Shown here: in pieces, positions 23,101 through 30,832 of the stretch
Numbering within the stretch: position 1 is the stretch's first letter
How the letters are laid out: each line of letters begins with the position of its first letter
Origin: an uncultured Oscillospiraceae bacterium
GTDB taxonomy: Bacteria > Bacillota > Clostridia > Oscillospirales > Acutalibacteraceae
NCBI GenBank assembly: GCA_900546785.1
Contig: URED01000014.1
Location: 1-49,200, forward strand
Direction: 5' to 3'
DNA length: 49,200 nt
Program-made: the position numbers and the translations under genes
The notes under the pieces: model-generated
Databases searched by the model: none
Told to the model about the DNA's origin: nothing
Seen by the model: only the letters and a program-made list of their open reading frames with translations

Positions 23101-24276
23101 ATGACGGAATATACCCTTAAATACGGCTGCAATCCGAATCAGAATCCCGCCCGTATCCATATGGACGGCAAAGAACTGCCCTTTGAGATCTTGAACGGCA
23201 GCGCGGGATATATAAATCTGCTGGACGCTTTCAATTCCTGGCAGCTTGTGCGTGAGCTGAAAGAAGCCACCGGCCTGCCGAGCGCCGCATCCTTTAAGCA
23301 CGTATCTCCCGCAGGCGCGGCTGTTGCGTGCGAGCTTTCACAAACGGACAGAAAAGTCTGCTTCGTGCCGGACGGGCTTGAACTTTCTCCGATCGCGCAG
23401 GCATATGTAAGAGCCAGAGGCTGCGACAGAGTTTCCTCTTTCGGCGATTTTGCGGCGCTTTCGGACGAGTGTGACGCATCCGTTGCCGAATTCCTTGTAA
23501 AAGAGGTATCGGACGGCATTATTGCCCCCTCCTATACGGACGAAGCACTGGAGATCCTGAAAAAGAAAAGGCGCGGCAACTACCTCATCATCAAAATGGA
23601 CCCGAATTATACGCCCGAAGAAATGGAAACGAAACAGGTGTTCGGCATAAAATTTGAGCAGAAGAGAAATGACGCAAAGATCACAATGAGCCTCTTTGAC
23701 GATATGCCCACCAAGGTAAAAGATATTCCCGAGAGCGCTAAGATCGACCTGCTCATCTCCATGATCACGCTGAAATACACGCAGTCCAATTCCGTTTGCT
23801 ACGCCATGGGCGGGCAGACCATCGGCGTCGGCGCCGGCCAGCAGTCCAGAATACACTGCACGCGCCTTGCCGGCAACAAGGCGGATAATTTATGGCTTCG
23901 CCGGCATGAAAAGGTCACCTCCCTGCCGTTTATTGAGGGCATAAGGAAGTGTGACGCGGACAATGCCATAGACCTTTATATCAGCGAGGAATATGAAGAG
24001 CTTTTAAAAGACGGCGTTTGGCAAAGATACTTTACCGAAAAGCCGGAGCCCTTTACCATAGACGAAAAGACCGAGTGGCATGAATATATGGACAACGTTG
24101 CGCTTGGCTCAGACGCTTTCTTCCCGTTTGAAGACAATATTGAGCGCGCGGCAAGATCGGGCGTTAAGTATATTGCACAGCCCGGCGGCTCCGTAAGGGA
24201 TCAGGCGGTAATAGACTGCTGCGATTCTTTCGGCATGGCAATGGCAATGACCGGCATAAGACTGTTCCACCATTAA
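23101..24276 (+). CDS. purH: Stand-alone AICAR formyltransferase (PurH C-terminal domain type)
   Basis: 391 residues, corresponding only to the AICAR transformylase part of bifunctional PurH. It begins LKYGCNPNQNPARI. The catalytic Lys-His lies in SFKHVSPAGAA, and the end is SVRDQAVIDCCDSFGMAMAMTG-like (split here by position, residues about 361-382), typical of the family. It transfers a formyl group from 10-formyl-THF to AICAR in the ninth step of purine synthesis. The IMP cyclohydrolase domain is not in this protein nor anywhere in the window, so it must be encoded separately. Strong GCGGAGGAATATTAA before the ATG. Monocistronic. Confidence 0.92.
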   Translation: MTEYTLKYGCNPNQNPARIHMDGKELPFEILNGSAGYINLLDAFNSWQLVRELKEATGLPSAASFKHVSPAGAAVACELSQTDRKVCFVPDGLELSPIAQAYVRARGCDRVSSFGDFAALSDECDASVAEFLVKEVSDGIIAPSYTDEALEILKKKRRGNYLIIKMDPNYTPEEMETKQVFGIKFEQKRNDAKITMSLFDDMPTKVKDIPESAKIDLLISMITLKYTQSNSVCYAMGGQTIGVGAGQQSRIHCTRLAGNKADNLWLRRHEKVTSLPFIEGIRKCDADNAIDLYISEEYEELLKDGVWQRYFTEKPEPFTIDEKTEWHEYMDNVALGSDAFFPFEDNIERAARSGVKYIAQPGGSVRDQAVIDCCDSFGMAMAMTGIRLFHH

Positions 24277-24308
24277 TAAAGTTGGCTCAAAACCTGTATA
24301 AACAAGAA

Positions 24309-24347
24309 GGGGGCTGCCTCACGATTTTTTGTGAGGCAGCCCCCTTT
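24309..24347. terminator. Strong bidirectional terminator
   Basis: GGGGGCTGCCTCAC (24309-24322) pairs perfectly with GTGAGGCAGCCCCC (24331-24344), flanked by AA and TTT. Serves purH on the plus strand and the ABC exporter operon on the minus strand. Confidence 0.85.
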
Positions 24348-24353
24348 GGTACT

Positions 24354-26264
24354 TTATGCGGGGCGCTCTGCAAAATTGCCTGTGTAAAGCTGATAATATT
24401 TGCCCTTTTGGGCAATCAAATCATCGTGACTGCCGCGCTCGATGATTCTGCCGTGTTCAAGCACCATGATGCAGTCCGCATTCTTAACGGTGGAAAGGCG
24501 GTGCGCGATAACGAACGTGGTTCTGCCCTTCATAAGCGCGTCCATACCTTTTTGAACAAGCTCTTCCGTTCTTGTATCAATGGAAGACGTAGCTTCGTCA
24601 AGAATAAGCACGGGCGGATCGGCAACCGCCGCTCTTGCTATGGCAAGCAGCTGGCACTGGCCCTGTGAAAGGTTGCCGCCGTCGCCGTCTATCATGGTAT
24701 CATAACCGTCCGGCAGACGGGTAATAAAGCCGTGCGCATTTGCAAGCTTTGCCGCCGCGATACATTCCTCGTCCGTAGCGTCTGTCTTGCCGTAGCGGAT
24801 ATTATCCATGATCGTGCCCGTAAACAGGTGCGTATCCTGCAAAACGATGCCCAGCGTGCGGCGCAGATCCGGCTTTTTGATCTTTGTGATGTTGATACCG
24901 TCATACCTGATCTTGCCGTCCTGAATATCATAGAAGCGGTTGATCAGGTTCGTTATGGTGGTCTTTCCCGCGCCGGTAGAGCCTACAAACGCGATCTTCT
25001 GACCCGGCTCGGCGTAAAGCCGGATGTCGTGGAGCACCATTTTATCATCCGTATAGCCGAAATCCACGCCGTCCAGCACGATTCCGCCCTGAAGCTTTTC
25101 ATAGGTAACGGTGCCGTCCGCTTTATGCGGGTGCTTCCAAGCCCATACGCCGGTTCTGTGATCCGTCTCGCTCAGCGTGCCGTCTGCATTCTCTACGGCG
25201 TTCACCATTTCAACATAGCCGTTATCCTCTTCCGGCTTTTCATCAAACAGAGCAAAAACACGCTTTGTGCCGGCAACCGCCATGATGATGGAGTTCATCT
25301 GCTGGCTGATCTGGGCAACGGGATTGCTGAAGCTCTTATTCAGACCCATAAACGCTACAACCGTGCCTACTGTAGCGCCGGCGATTCCCGTTGCGCCGCC
25401 AACGCCGAGCGCAAGAGCAGCGCCCACCGCAGCGCATATTACATAACTTAAATTGCCTATGTTTACGTTTACGGGCATCATCATATTGGCATATTTATTC
25501 GCCTTGTAAGAGCTGAAACGCAGTTCTTCGTTAATCTTATCAAAATCGCTTTTCGCTTTTTCCTCGTGGCAGAAGACCTTTACTACCTTCTGTCCGTCCA
25601 GCATCTCTTCAATAAATCCGTCCACTTCGCCAAGCGCTTTCTGCTGTTTGTCAAAATACCTGCCGGAGCGCTGCGTGAACTTTCTTGTAACGATGAGCAT
25701 CACGCAAGCCATAAGCACCGTGATGGCTGCAAGCACGATATTCATGCGTATCATGGCAACAAGCGAGAAAATGAGCGTAATGCCGGAGTTGAAGATCTGC
25801 GGAATGCTTTGGCTGATAAGCTGGCGCATCGTATCTATATCATTCGTATAGACGCTCATGATATCTCCGTGGGCGTGCGTATCAAAATATTTGATAGGCA
25901 GTTTTTCCATGTTTTTGAAAAGGTCTGTACGCAGCTGCTGCATCGTATCCTGCGTTACATTTACCATGATCCTCGTAAACGAAAAAGATGCGATGATACC
26001 CACAACATAGATGACTGCAACTCTTATAAGGGCGTTTGCAAGCCCGCTGTAATCGTTGGAGCCGGATACGAGCATCGGCTCGATATAATCATCTACAAGC
26101 GACTGAATAAACACCATTCCCTGCATCTGCGCAAAAGCCGAAATCACGATGCATACAACAACGAAAAACCATGCCGCCTTGTTGTTTTTTACCATATACT
26201 TCAGAATGCGCGAAAAGGATTTGGCGCCGTTTCTGAGATTGCTTCTGCTGTTGTTATTATTCAT
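24354..26264 (-). CDS. ABC exporter half-transporter, consensus ATPase site subunit
   Basis: 636 residues: six-helix exporter domain (about 25-340), then a nucleotide-binding domain. Walker A is GSTGAGKTT (about 428), the signature is the variant LSQGQ, Walker B ends LILDEATSS with the catalytic Glu, and the H-loop is VIAHRLSTV. Between the two domains lies an insert of roughly 45 residues containing HRTGVWAWKHP, seen in one branch of MdlB/LmrD-like exporters. The upstream partner has complementary defects, so the two form a heterodimer. Starts at ATG 26264 behind AAAGGAGGGC; a start 10 codons earlier lies before this site. Probable drug or lipid/peptide exporter controlled by the MarR gene. 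Confidence 0.92.
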   Translation of the reverse strand: MNNNNSRSNLRNGAKSFSRILKYMVKNNKAAWFFVVVCIVISAFAQMQGMVFIQSLVDDYIEPMLVSGSNDYSGLANALIRVAVIYVVGIIASFSFTRIMVNVTQDTMQQLRTDLFKNMEKLPIKYFDTHAHGDIMSVYTNDIDTMRQLISQSIPQIFNSGITLIFSLVAMIRMNIVLAAITVLMACVMLIVTRKFTQRSGRYFDKQQKALGEVDGFIEEMLDGQKVVKVFCHEEKAKSDFDKINEELRFSSYKANKYANMMMPVNVNIGNLSYVICAAVGAALALGVGGATGIAGATVGTVVAFMGLNKSFSNPVAQISQQMNSIIMAVAGTKRVFALFDEKPEEDNGYVEMVNAVENADGTLSETDHRTGVWAWKHPHKADGTVTYEKLQGGIVLDGVDFGYTDDKMVLHDIRLYAEPGQKIAFVGSTGAGKTTITNLINRFYDIQDGKIRYDGINITKIKKPDLRRTLGIVLQDTHLFTGTIMDNIRYGKTDATDEECIAAAKLANAHGFITRLPDGYDTMIDGDGGNLSQGQCQLLAIARAAVADPPVLILDEATSSIDTRTEELVQKGMDALMKGRTTFVIAHRLSTVKNADCIMVLEHGRIIERGSHDDLIAQKGKYYQLYTGNFAERPA

Positions 26265-26280
26265 TGTGCGCCCTCCTTTC

Positions 26281-28014
26281 TTACTGCTGGTCAAAATCTC
26301 CGCCGCCCTGCTGGGACTCGAAGATCTCGCTGTAGATCGCGTTGTTTTTCAAAAGATTTTCATGTGTATCAAATCCGTTTACCCTGCCCTCGTCAAGCAC
26401 GATGATCCTGTCCGCGTCCTTAACGCTGGAAACACGCTGGGCAATTATGATCTTTGTGGTATCCGGAATAGCCGTTGCAAACGCCTTTCTGATCTTGGCG
26501 TCCGTAGCCGTATCCACTGCGGAAGTGGAATCATCAAGAATAAGCACTTTCGGTTTTTTAAGCAGCGCCCTTGCAATGCAGAGCCTCTGCTTCTGACCGC
26601 CGGAAACATTTGTGCCGCCGCGCTCGATATAGGTGTTGTACTTATCCGGCATACGCGCAATGAATTCATCTGCGCACGCCGCCTTGCACGCGGCTATACA
26701 TTCCTCTTCGGTTGCGTCAGGATTGCCCCATCTCAGATTTTCAAGGATCGTGCCGGAGAAGAGCACGTTCTTCTGAAGCACAACGGAAACGCTGTTTCTG
26801 AGCGCCTCGGTATCATATTCGCGAACATCTGTTCCGCCCACGCAGACGCTGCCCGCGCTTACATCGTAAAGCCGGCAGATCAGGTTTACAAAGCTGCTCT
26901 TGCCGCTGCCCGTGCCGCCGATTATGCCGATCGTTTCGCCGGATCTGATATGGATATCGATATCGCTGAGCGCATTTTTATCGCTGTTTTTCCTGTATGA
27001 AAAATCTACATGAGTAAAATCAATACTGCCGTCCTTAACCTCTTCAACGGGATTTTCCGGATTATGTATATCGGGAACCTCGTTGAGCACCTGTGAGATA
27101 CGGTGAACGCTTGCCGAGCTCATGGCGATCATAACAAAGATCATGCTGAGCATCATAAGGCTCATAAGGATCTGCATGATGTAGGAAAGAAGCGTTGTAA
27201 GATTACCGGTAGTCATATCGTCTGCAATGATGTAATGGGCGGCAAACCACGAAATCGCGATCGTGCAGCCGTAAACGCAGAGCATCAGCGCAGGGCTGTT
27301 GAGGGTGAGATAGCCCTCTGCCTTGATATTAAACTTTTTAAGAAGCTTTACGACCTTATCAAACTTCTCTATCTCATGATCCTCACGCACATAGGACTTT
27401 ACAACGCGGATCGCGGAGATGTTTTCCTGAATATCGGCATTTACGCGGTCATACGTATTGAAAGCCTTGTCAAAATACTTGAGCGAAAGCTTTATGATGA
27501 CTGCCAGCACACAGCCGAGCAGGATGATTGCTGCAAAGAATATAAGGCTGATTTCCTTGTTGATAAAAAAGCACATCAGCCAGCTGAATATAAGCGTAAG
27601 CGGCGCTCTTGTTGCGATCCTCAGCGTCATCATATATGCGTTTTGGATATTCGTAACGTCCGTTGTCATGCGCGTTACAAGGCTTGCGGTGCTGAAGCGG
27701 TCTATATTGGCAAAAGAAAAGGTCTGCACCTTATCATAGATCCCTTTCCTTAAATTCGCCGCAAAGCCGGAAGACGCTCTTGCAACATATCTGCCGCTGT
27801 AAGCGCCGAAAGTCAGGCTAAGGCCTGCCATGACGATCATTACCGCGCCGAAGATATACACATTGTTTATATTGCCTGCCTGAATACCGTAGTCAATGAT
27901 ATAAGACATTACAAACGGCAGCAGAACTTCCATAATGACTTCAAGCGCTGTGAAAACGACCGTTAAAACAGAATCTTTTTTATAATTTTTTACGTATTTT
28001 AAAACCGTTTTCAA
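26281..28014 (-). CDS. ABC exporter half-transporter, degenerate ATPase site subunit
   Basis: 577 residues, exporter domain (about 1-320) plus nucleotide-binding domain with Walker A GGTGSGKSS and a canonical VSGGQ signature. Walker B is LILDDSTSA, with Asp in place of the catalytic Glu, and the H-loop His is Gln (IIIAQRVSS). These substitutions are the known mark of the non-catalytic subunit of LmrCD/TM287-288-type heterodimers. TTG start at 28014 preceded by CGGAGGAATCATA and overlapping the MarR stop by 4 bases (TTGA). Followed after 16 bases by its partner. Confidence 0.92.
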   Translation of the reverse strand: MKTVLKYVKNYKKDSVLTVVFTALEVIMEVLLPFVMSYIIDYGIQAGNINNVYIFGAVMIVMAGLSLTFGAYSGRYVARASSGFAANLRKGIYDKVQTFSFANIDRFSTASLVTRMTTDVTNIQNAYMMTLRIATRAPLTLIFSWLMCFFINKEISLIFFAAIILLGCVLAVIIKLSLKYFDKAFNTYDRVNADIQENISAIRVVKSYVREDHEIEKFDKVVKLLKKFNIKAEGYLTLNSPALMLCVYGCTIAISWFAAHYIIADDMTTGNLTTLLSYIMQILMSLMMLSMIFVMIAMSSASVHRISQVLNEVPDIHNPENPVEEVKDGSIDFTHVDFSYRKNSDKNALSDIDIHIRSGETIGIIGGTGSGKSSFVNLICRLYDVSAGSVCVGGTDVREYDTEALRNSVSVVLQKNVLFSGTILENLRWGNPDATEEECIAACKAACADEFIARMPDKYNTYIERGGTNVSGGQKQRLCIARALLKKPKVLILDDSTSAVDTATDAKIRKAFATAIPDTTKIIIAQRVSSVKDADRIIVLDEGRVNGFDTHENLLKNNAIYSEIFESQQGGGDFDQQ

Positions 28015-28478
28015 TATGATTCCTCCGTTTCCATATAGTTTTTAAGGCTGCGGTGCGCGTTTTTCAGAACCGCCCTTTGCATTTTAAGCACAAATTCAAG
28101 CTCGCTCTGCGAAACGCCGGCAAAGATCTCCCCGGCGGCGCAGTCAAATTCACGCAAAAGGCCGTTTTTGACACGCAGCGCCTTTTCGGTTGGCACGATC
28201 CTTTTCTGCCTGTTATCGCTCTCCAGCGTTTCAAGAGTTATGAACCCCTTGCCGCAAAGCCTTTTGAGCGTGGAGGAGACCGTACTCTTTGAAATATCCA
28301 CTATCTCGTTTAACTCAGACACCATAATGCCGCCGCTTTGCGATATGCAAAGCAAAATGATTCCCTGCGCCGCCGTAAGTCCGAATTTTTCGGCTCTGGC
28401 GTCCAAATACTTATCGGTGATTATGGAAATATCTTTGTTCAGCTTAATTATCTCCTGCCTGGGCTCCGTCTCTGCCAC
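28011..28478 (-). CDS. MarR-family transcriptional regulator
   Basis: About 155 residues in the form given. The winged helix-turn-helix core is clear: KFGLTAAQGIILLCISQSGG, VSELNEIVDISKSTVSSTLK, LCGKGFITLETLESDNRQKR (wing). Helices on both sides are expected for dimer formation. It most likely represses its own operon, which continues with the two ABC exporter subunits through a 4-base overlap, the standard layout for substrate-induced efflux. The frame stays open up to a GTG at 28547, but that lies inside the -10 region of the operon promoter (28538-28566). The true start is therefore later; GTG 28478 (after AAAGAAG) is a guess. Confidence 0.85.
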   Translation of the reverse strand: MAETEPRQEIIKLNKDISIITDKYLDARAEKFGLTAAQGIILLCISQSGGIMVSELNEIVDISKSTVSSTLKRLCGKGFITLETLESDNRQKRIVPTEKALRVKNGLLREFDCAAGEIFAGVSQSELEFVLKMQRAVLKNAHRSLKNYMETEESY

Positions 28479-28537
28479 CTTCTTTACAATAGTTTGCGTG
28501 CTGACAATCAACTCGCAAACAAAATGATTACATATAA

Positions 28538-28566
28538 TATATATCACAATAATGCTTGATTTTCAA
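28538..28566 (-). promoter_or_regulatory. Promoter of the marR-ABC operon
   Basis: On the minus strand TTGAAA (28561-28566), 17-base spacer, TATATA (28538-28543). It overlaps the -35 region of the divergent lysR promoter, so a protein bound here could act on both. Confidence 0.5.
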
Positions 28567-28609
28567 ATAAAAATAGTTTATTATCTATAAAAGATATTTA
28601 TTGATAATA
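28556..28609 (+). promoter_or_regulatory. lysR promoter and nearby inverted repeat
   Basis: TTGATT at 28556-28561, 17-base spacer, TATTAT at 28579-28584. The -10 box is part of an inverted repeat TATTATC (28579-28585) ... GATAATA (28603-28609), with TATC/GATA nested inside. This is a candidate operator for the MarR or LysR protein. Confidence 0.45.
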
Positions 28610-28650
28610 TCGCGATTGTTAAATAATTAACACAGGAGGTCCCACAGATT

Positions 28651-29538
28651 ATGAATACCGTTCAGCTGGAATGCTTTATTGAAGTATCGCAAACGCTCAA
28701 TTTCTCGCGCGCGGCGCAGAACCTTAAGATGACGCAGCCCGCCGTAAGCCACCAGATCAATTCCCTTGAGGCGGAGCTTGGCACAAAGCTTTTCAACAGA
28801 ACAAGCAAAAGCGTGGAACTGACAAGGGACGGAATCCGGTTTATAGGCCCTGCAAACGACGCGCTGAAGATCCTCGGCACGGCTAAAGCCAGGATAAGCG
28901 AAAAACTGGAAACAGAGGTTCTGCCCCTCGGGATCGTTTGCAGAAACATTCAGATGAGCACCGTTTTGCCTCCGCTTTTAAGCGCCGTTGCAAAAGAGCT
29001 GCCCGCCTGCCGTCCTTCCGTAAAGATATCGCCTTTTATGCCCGTTTATTCCGTTACGGAAAATGAAACTGCGGACGTTATTTTTTCTTATAAAACAGAA
29101 GCGCCCGCACAGGGGCGCATCGTTTTCAGAGAACTGATGAAATGCCCGATCTGCCTTATATGCGCAGAGAACAGCGAGCTTGCGCAGCACGATCAGATCA
29201 CGCAGGCGCAACTTAAAGGGCACAGCCTTGCGCTCGTTTCAAGGCAACGCAGCATTGACGAGATCTTTCGCGTTACCTCCGCCGCAGCGGCACAGCTGCA
29301 TCAGAACCAGATCTATCTGTGTGAAACGCTGGACTGCGCATTGGTGCTCGCCGAGGCAGGACTATGCGGCTGCGTTGCGCCGCGGCTGGGCACGCAAAAA
29401 GGCGGCGGCCTGAAATACATACCCATTACAGACGCACCGCCGGTTTCCTTCGGAATCTATTACTCCACGCTGAAAGCCAACCCCGTATTAAAAAAGTTTG
29501 TTGAGATAAGCTGCAGGGAACTGAACCCGAAACGCTGA
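28651..29538 (+). CDS. LysR-family transcriptional regulator
   Basis: 295 residues. The N-terminal winged helix-turn-helix is very clear (LECFIEVSQTLNFSRAAQNL, MTQPAVSHQINSLEAELG, LFNRTSKSVELT). The effector-binding domain runs from about 90 to 290 and ends with the usual SFGIYYSTLKANPVLKKF strand-helix. Strong CAGGAGGTCCC before the ATG. It is divergent from the marR-ABC operon and may regulate it, but LysR proteins usually control a neighbour on the opposite strand together with themselves and the ligand cannot be predicted. Confidence 0.93.
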   Translation: MNTVQLECFIEVSQTLNFSRAAQNLKMTQPAVSHQINSLEAELGTKLFNRTSKSVELTRDGIRFIGPANDALKILGTAKARISEKLETEVLPLGIVCRNIQMSTVLPPLLSAVAKELPACRPSVKISPFMPVYSVTENETADVIFSYKTEAPAQGRIVFRELMKCPICLICAENSELAQHDQITQAQLKGHSLALVSRQRSIDEIFRVTSAAAAQLHQNQIYLCETLDCALVLAEAGLCGCVAPRLGTQKGGGLKYIPITDAPPVSFGIYYSTLKANPVLKKFVEISCRELNPKR

Positions 29539-29615
29539 GCCGTTTTAAGCGGGATGATCTTAACGCGCGCACGCAGACCGGCCGCCTAAAACCATATTGT
29601 GTTCAGCCCGCCCGG

Positions 29616-30098
29616 TCAGCTTATATTTCGGCCGCTGAAAGGCACCGCGAGCTTAAAAACGATCTTGCGCACGGTGGAATCCTTTTCCACGCTCAGACCG
29701 GGCATATGCGCATCCTGCGGGTACAGCATAAGGAACGTGCCTTTTGTAAGCACGAAATCAAGCCGCGGTTCGCCCTCATAAAAAGCAATATCCTGCCCCT
29801 TTGAATACCTTTCCTCGGTAAGCTTAAGATCGCCGAGCTTTGCCACGCGGATCTTTTCCATTCCGGAAACGATATACTGCACGTCTACATATTTTCTGTG
29901 CGCTTCAAAACGGCAGGTATCGTCCTGCTGCTTCGTGCGATAGGTCTGGATATTCGCAAAAACGCGCTCGCCGTCTATCTCATATTCGCCGTCCGGCAGC
30001 GCCTCCTCTTCAAACCGTTTTAAAAACTCCACGCAGAATTCAAGTCTGGGGGCGCTTTCATAATACGTGGCCATATTTTGCGCCTTGTCAAAAAGCAT
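29616..30098 (-). CDS. YhcH/YjgK/YiaL-family protein (EbgC-like)
   Basis: 160 residues of a cupin-like fold. Family marks are RFEAHRKYVDVQYIVSGMEKI, then DIAFYEGEP and FLMLYPQDAHMPGLS with the histidine/aspartate cluster for metal and sugar binding. Relatives include the beta subunit of evolved beta-galactosidase and NanQ/YhcH, thought to act as sugar anomerases or isomerases (for example on sialic acid). No sugar operon adjoins it here, so the substrate is open. AGAGGAAGTTTT precedes the ATG. Confidence 0.88.
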   Translation of the reverse strand: MLFDKAQNMATYYESAPRLEFCVEFLKRFEEEALPDGEYEIDGERVFANIQTYRTKQQDDTCRFEAHRKYVDVQYIVSGMEKIRVAKLGDLKLTEERYSKGQDIAFYEGEPRLDFVLTKGTFLMLYPQDAHMPGLSVEKDSTVRKIVFKLAVPFSGRNIS

Positions 30099-30153
30099 AA
30101 AACTTCCTCTTTTCTTTTCACTTAAGAACTCATCAGGTTTTCTTGCATGCGTA

Positions 30154-30183
30154 TAAAAAATCCGGCGGTACTGACCGTCGGAT
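30154..30183 (-). terminator. Terminator downstream of the XRE gene
   Basis: On the minus strand ATCCGACGGT-CAGT-ACCGCCGGAT (30160-30183, one mismatch) followed by TTTTTT. It lies about 100 bases after the XRE stop codon. Confidence 0.7.
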
Positions 30184-30201
30184 CTTTCAACTCGTAAGCT
30201 G

Positions 30202-30218
30202 CCGGGAGTTGAACCCGG
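30202..30218 (-). other. tRNA T-arm-like hairpin upstream of the terminator
   Basis: Minus strand CCGGG-TTCAACT-CCCGG is a 5-bp stem with a 7-base TTCAACT loop, the exact form of a tRNA T-arm (GTTCAA core). No cloverleaf can be drawn around it and no CCA end follows. It may be a tRNA or attachment-site remnant, or chance. Confidence 0.4.
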
Positions 30219-30281
30219 TATGCTGAAAATGTGCCATCGCGGCGACTTTTCACTTTTTCGCCGTTGATGGGCGCGGCAGCT

Positions 30282-30620
30282 TTAAACTCTTGAATCGTCA
30301 TTGCGGTGAATATAAGCGTCAAGCAGCTTCCAAACCGTTTTACGCTCTTCTTCCGAAAGTGACGCGATCATATCAATGATATTTTCATCAATATCATCTT
30401 TCATTGCGCCTGAAACGAAGTAATCCGCATTCACCTCAAGAATTTCGCAGATACGGATAAAGCTTTTCATTCTCGGATAGCTTCTGCCCGTTTCAATATT
30501 TGAAATCTGGTGCTCACTGAGACCGATCTGCTCCGCAAGCTCGCTCTGATTGATGCCGAGTTGCTTTCTCCTCTGCATAATGCGCAGGCCGAGTATCGCC
30601 TGTTTGTCTATTTTTTTCAT
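30282..30620 (-). CDS. XRE-family helix-turn-helix regulator
   Basis: 112 residues. The Cro/C1-type helix-turn-helix occupies about 8-65 (LRIMQRRKQLGINQSELAEQ, IGLSEHQISNIETGRSYPRM, FIRICEILEVNADYFVSG). The rest is an acidic tail with SLSEEERKTVWKLLDAYI. Small stand-alone regulators of this shape are common on mobile elements and in stress or toxin-antitoxin loci. GGGGTG lies before the ATG. The upstream inverted repeat TACC-x8-GGTA, at about 30,635-30,650, could be its operator. No toxin or element genes adjoin it. Confidence 0.9.
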   Translation of the reverse strand: MKKIDKQAILGLRIMQRRKQLGINQSELAEQIGLSEHQISNIETGRSYPRMKSFIRICEILEVNADYFVSGAMKDDIDENIIDMIASLSEEERKTVWKLLDAYIHRNDDSRV

Positions 30621-30794
30621 AATAACACCCCGTCAAAGATATTACCATATTTGGGGTAGTGATTGAACACAGTTTTATTAGATTTATGAATATAACTGAA
30701 TAATTTTCAAATGTTCATAAATTATCCAAACACTTTAGTATAATTGTTAATTATTTAAGGGTTCAGGGCAGCAGCAGAGCTTTTCCTTTTCCGA

Positions 30795-30832
30795 AAACCG
30801 TTGAGCCTACCGCCCTTGCGGCAGATCGGTTC
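30795..30832 (-). terminator. Possible terminator after gpmI
   Basis: Minus strand ACCG...CTGCC-GCAAG-GGCGGTAG...CGGT followed by TTTTC. The stem is interrupted and the U-tract short, so the call is tentative. Confidence 0.4.

Noticed and set aside
28479..28547. GTG at 28547 as start of the MarR protein
   Set aside because: It lies upstream of the predicted -10 box (28538-28543) of the only good promoter, so it would not be transcribed. The added residues (IYIICNHFVCEL) are not like MarR N-termini.
30122..30298. 59-codon minus-strand frame (MTIQEFKAAAPING...) overlapping the end of the XRE gene
   Set aside because: It has an ATG in a coupling position but no ribosome binding site, and it runs through a T-arm-like hairpin and then a rho-independent terminator. 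An untranslated 3' region explains the bases better.
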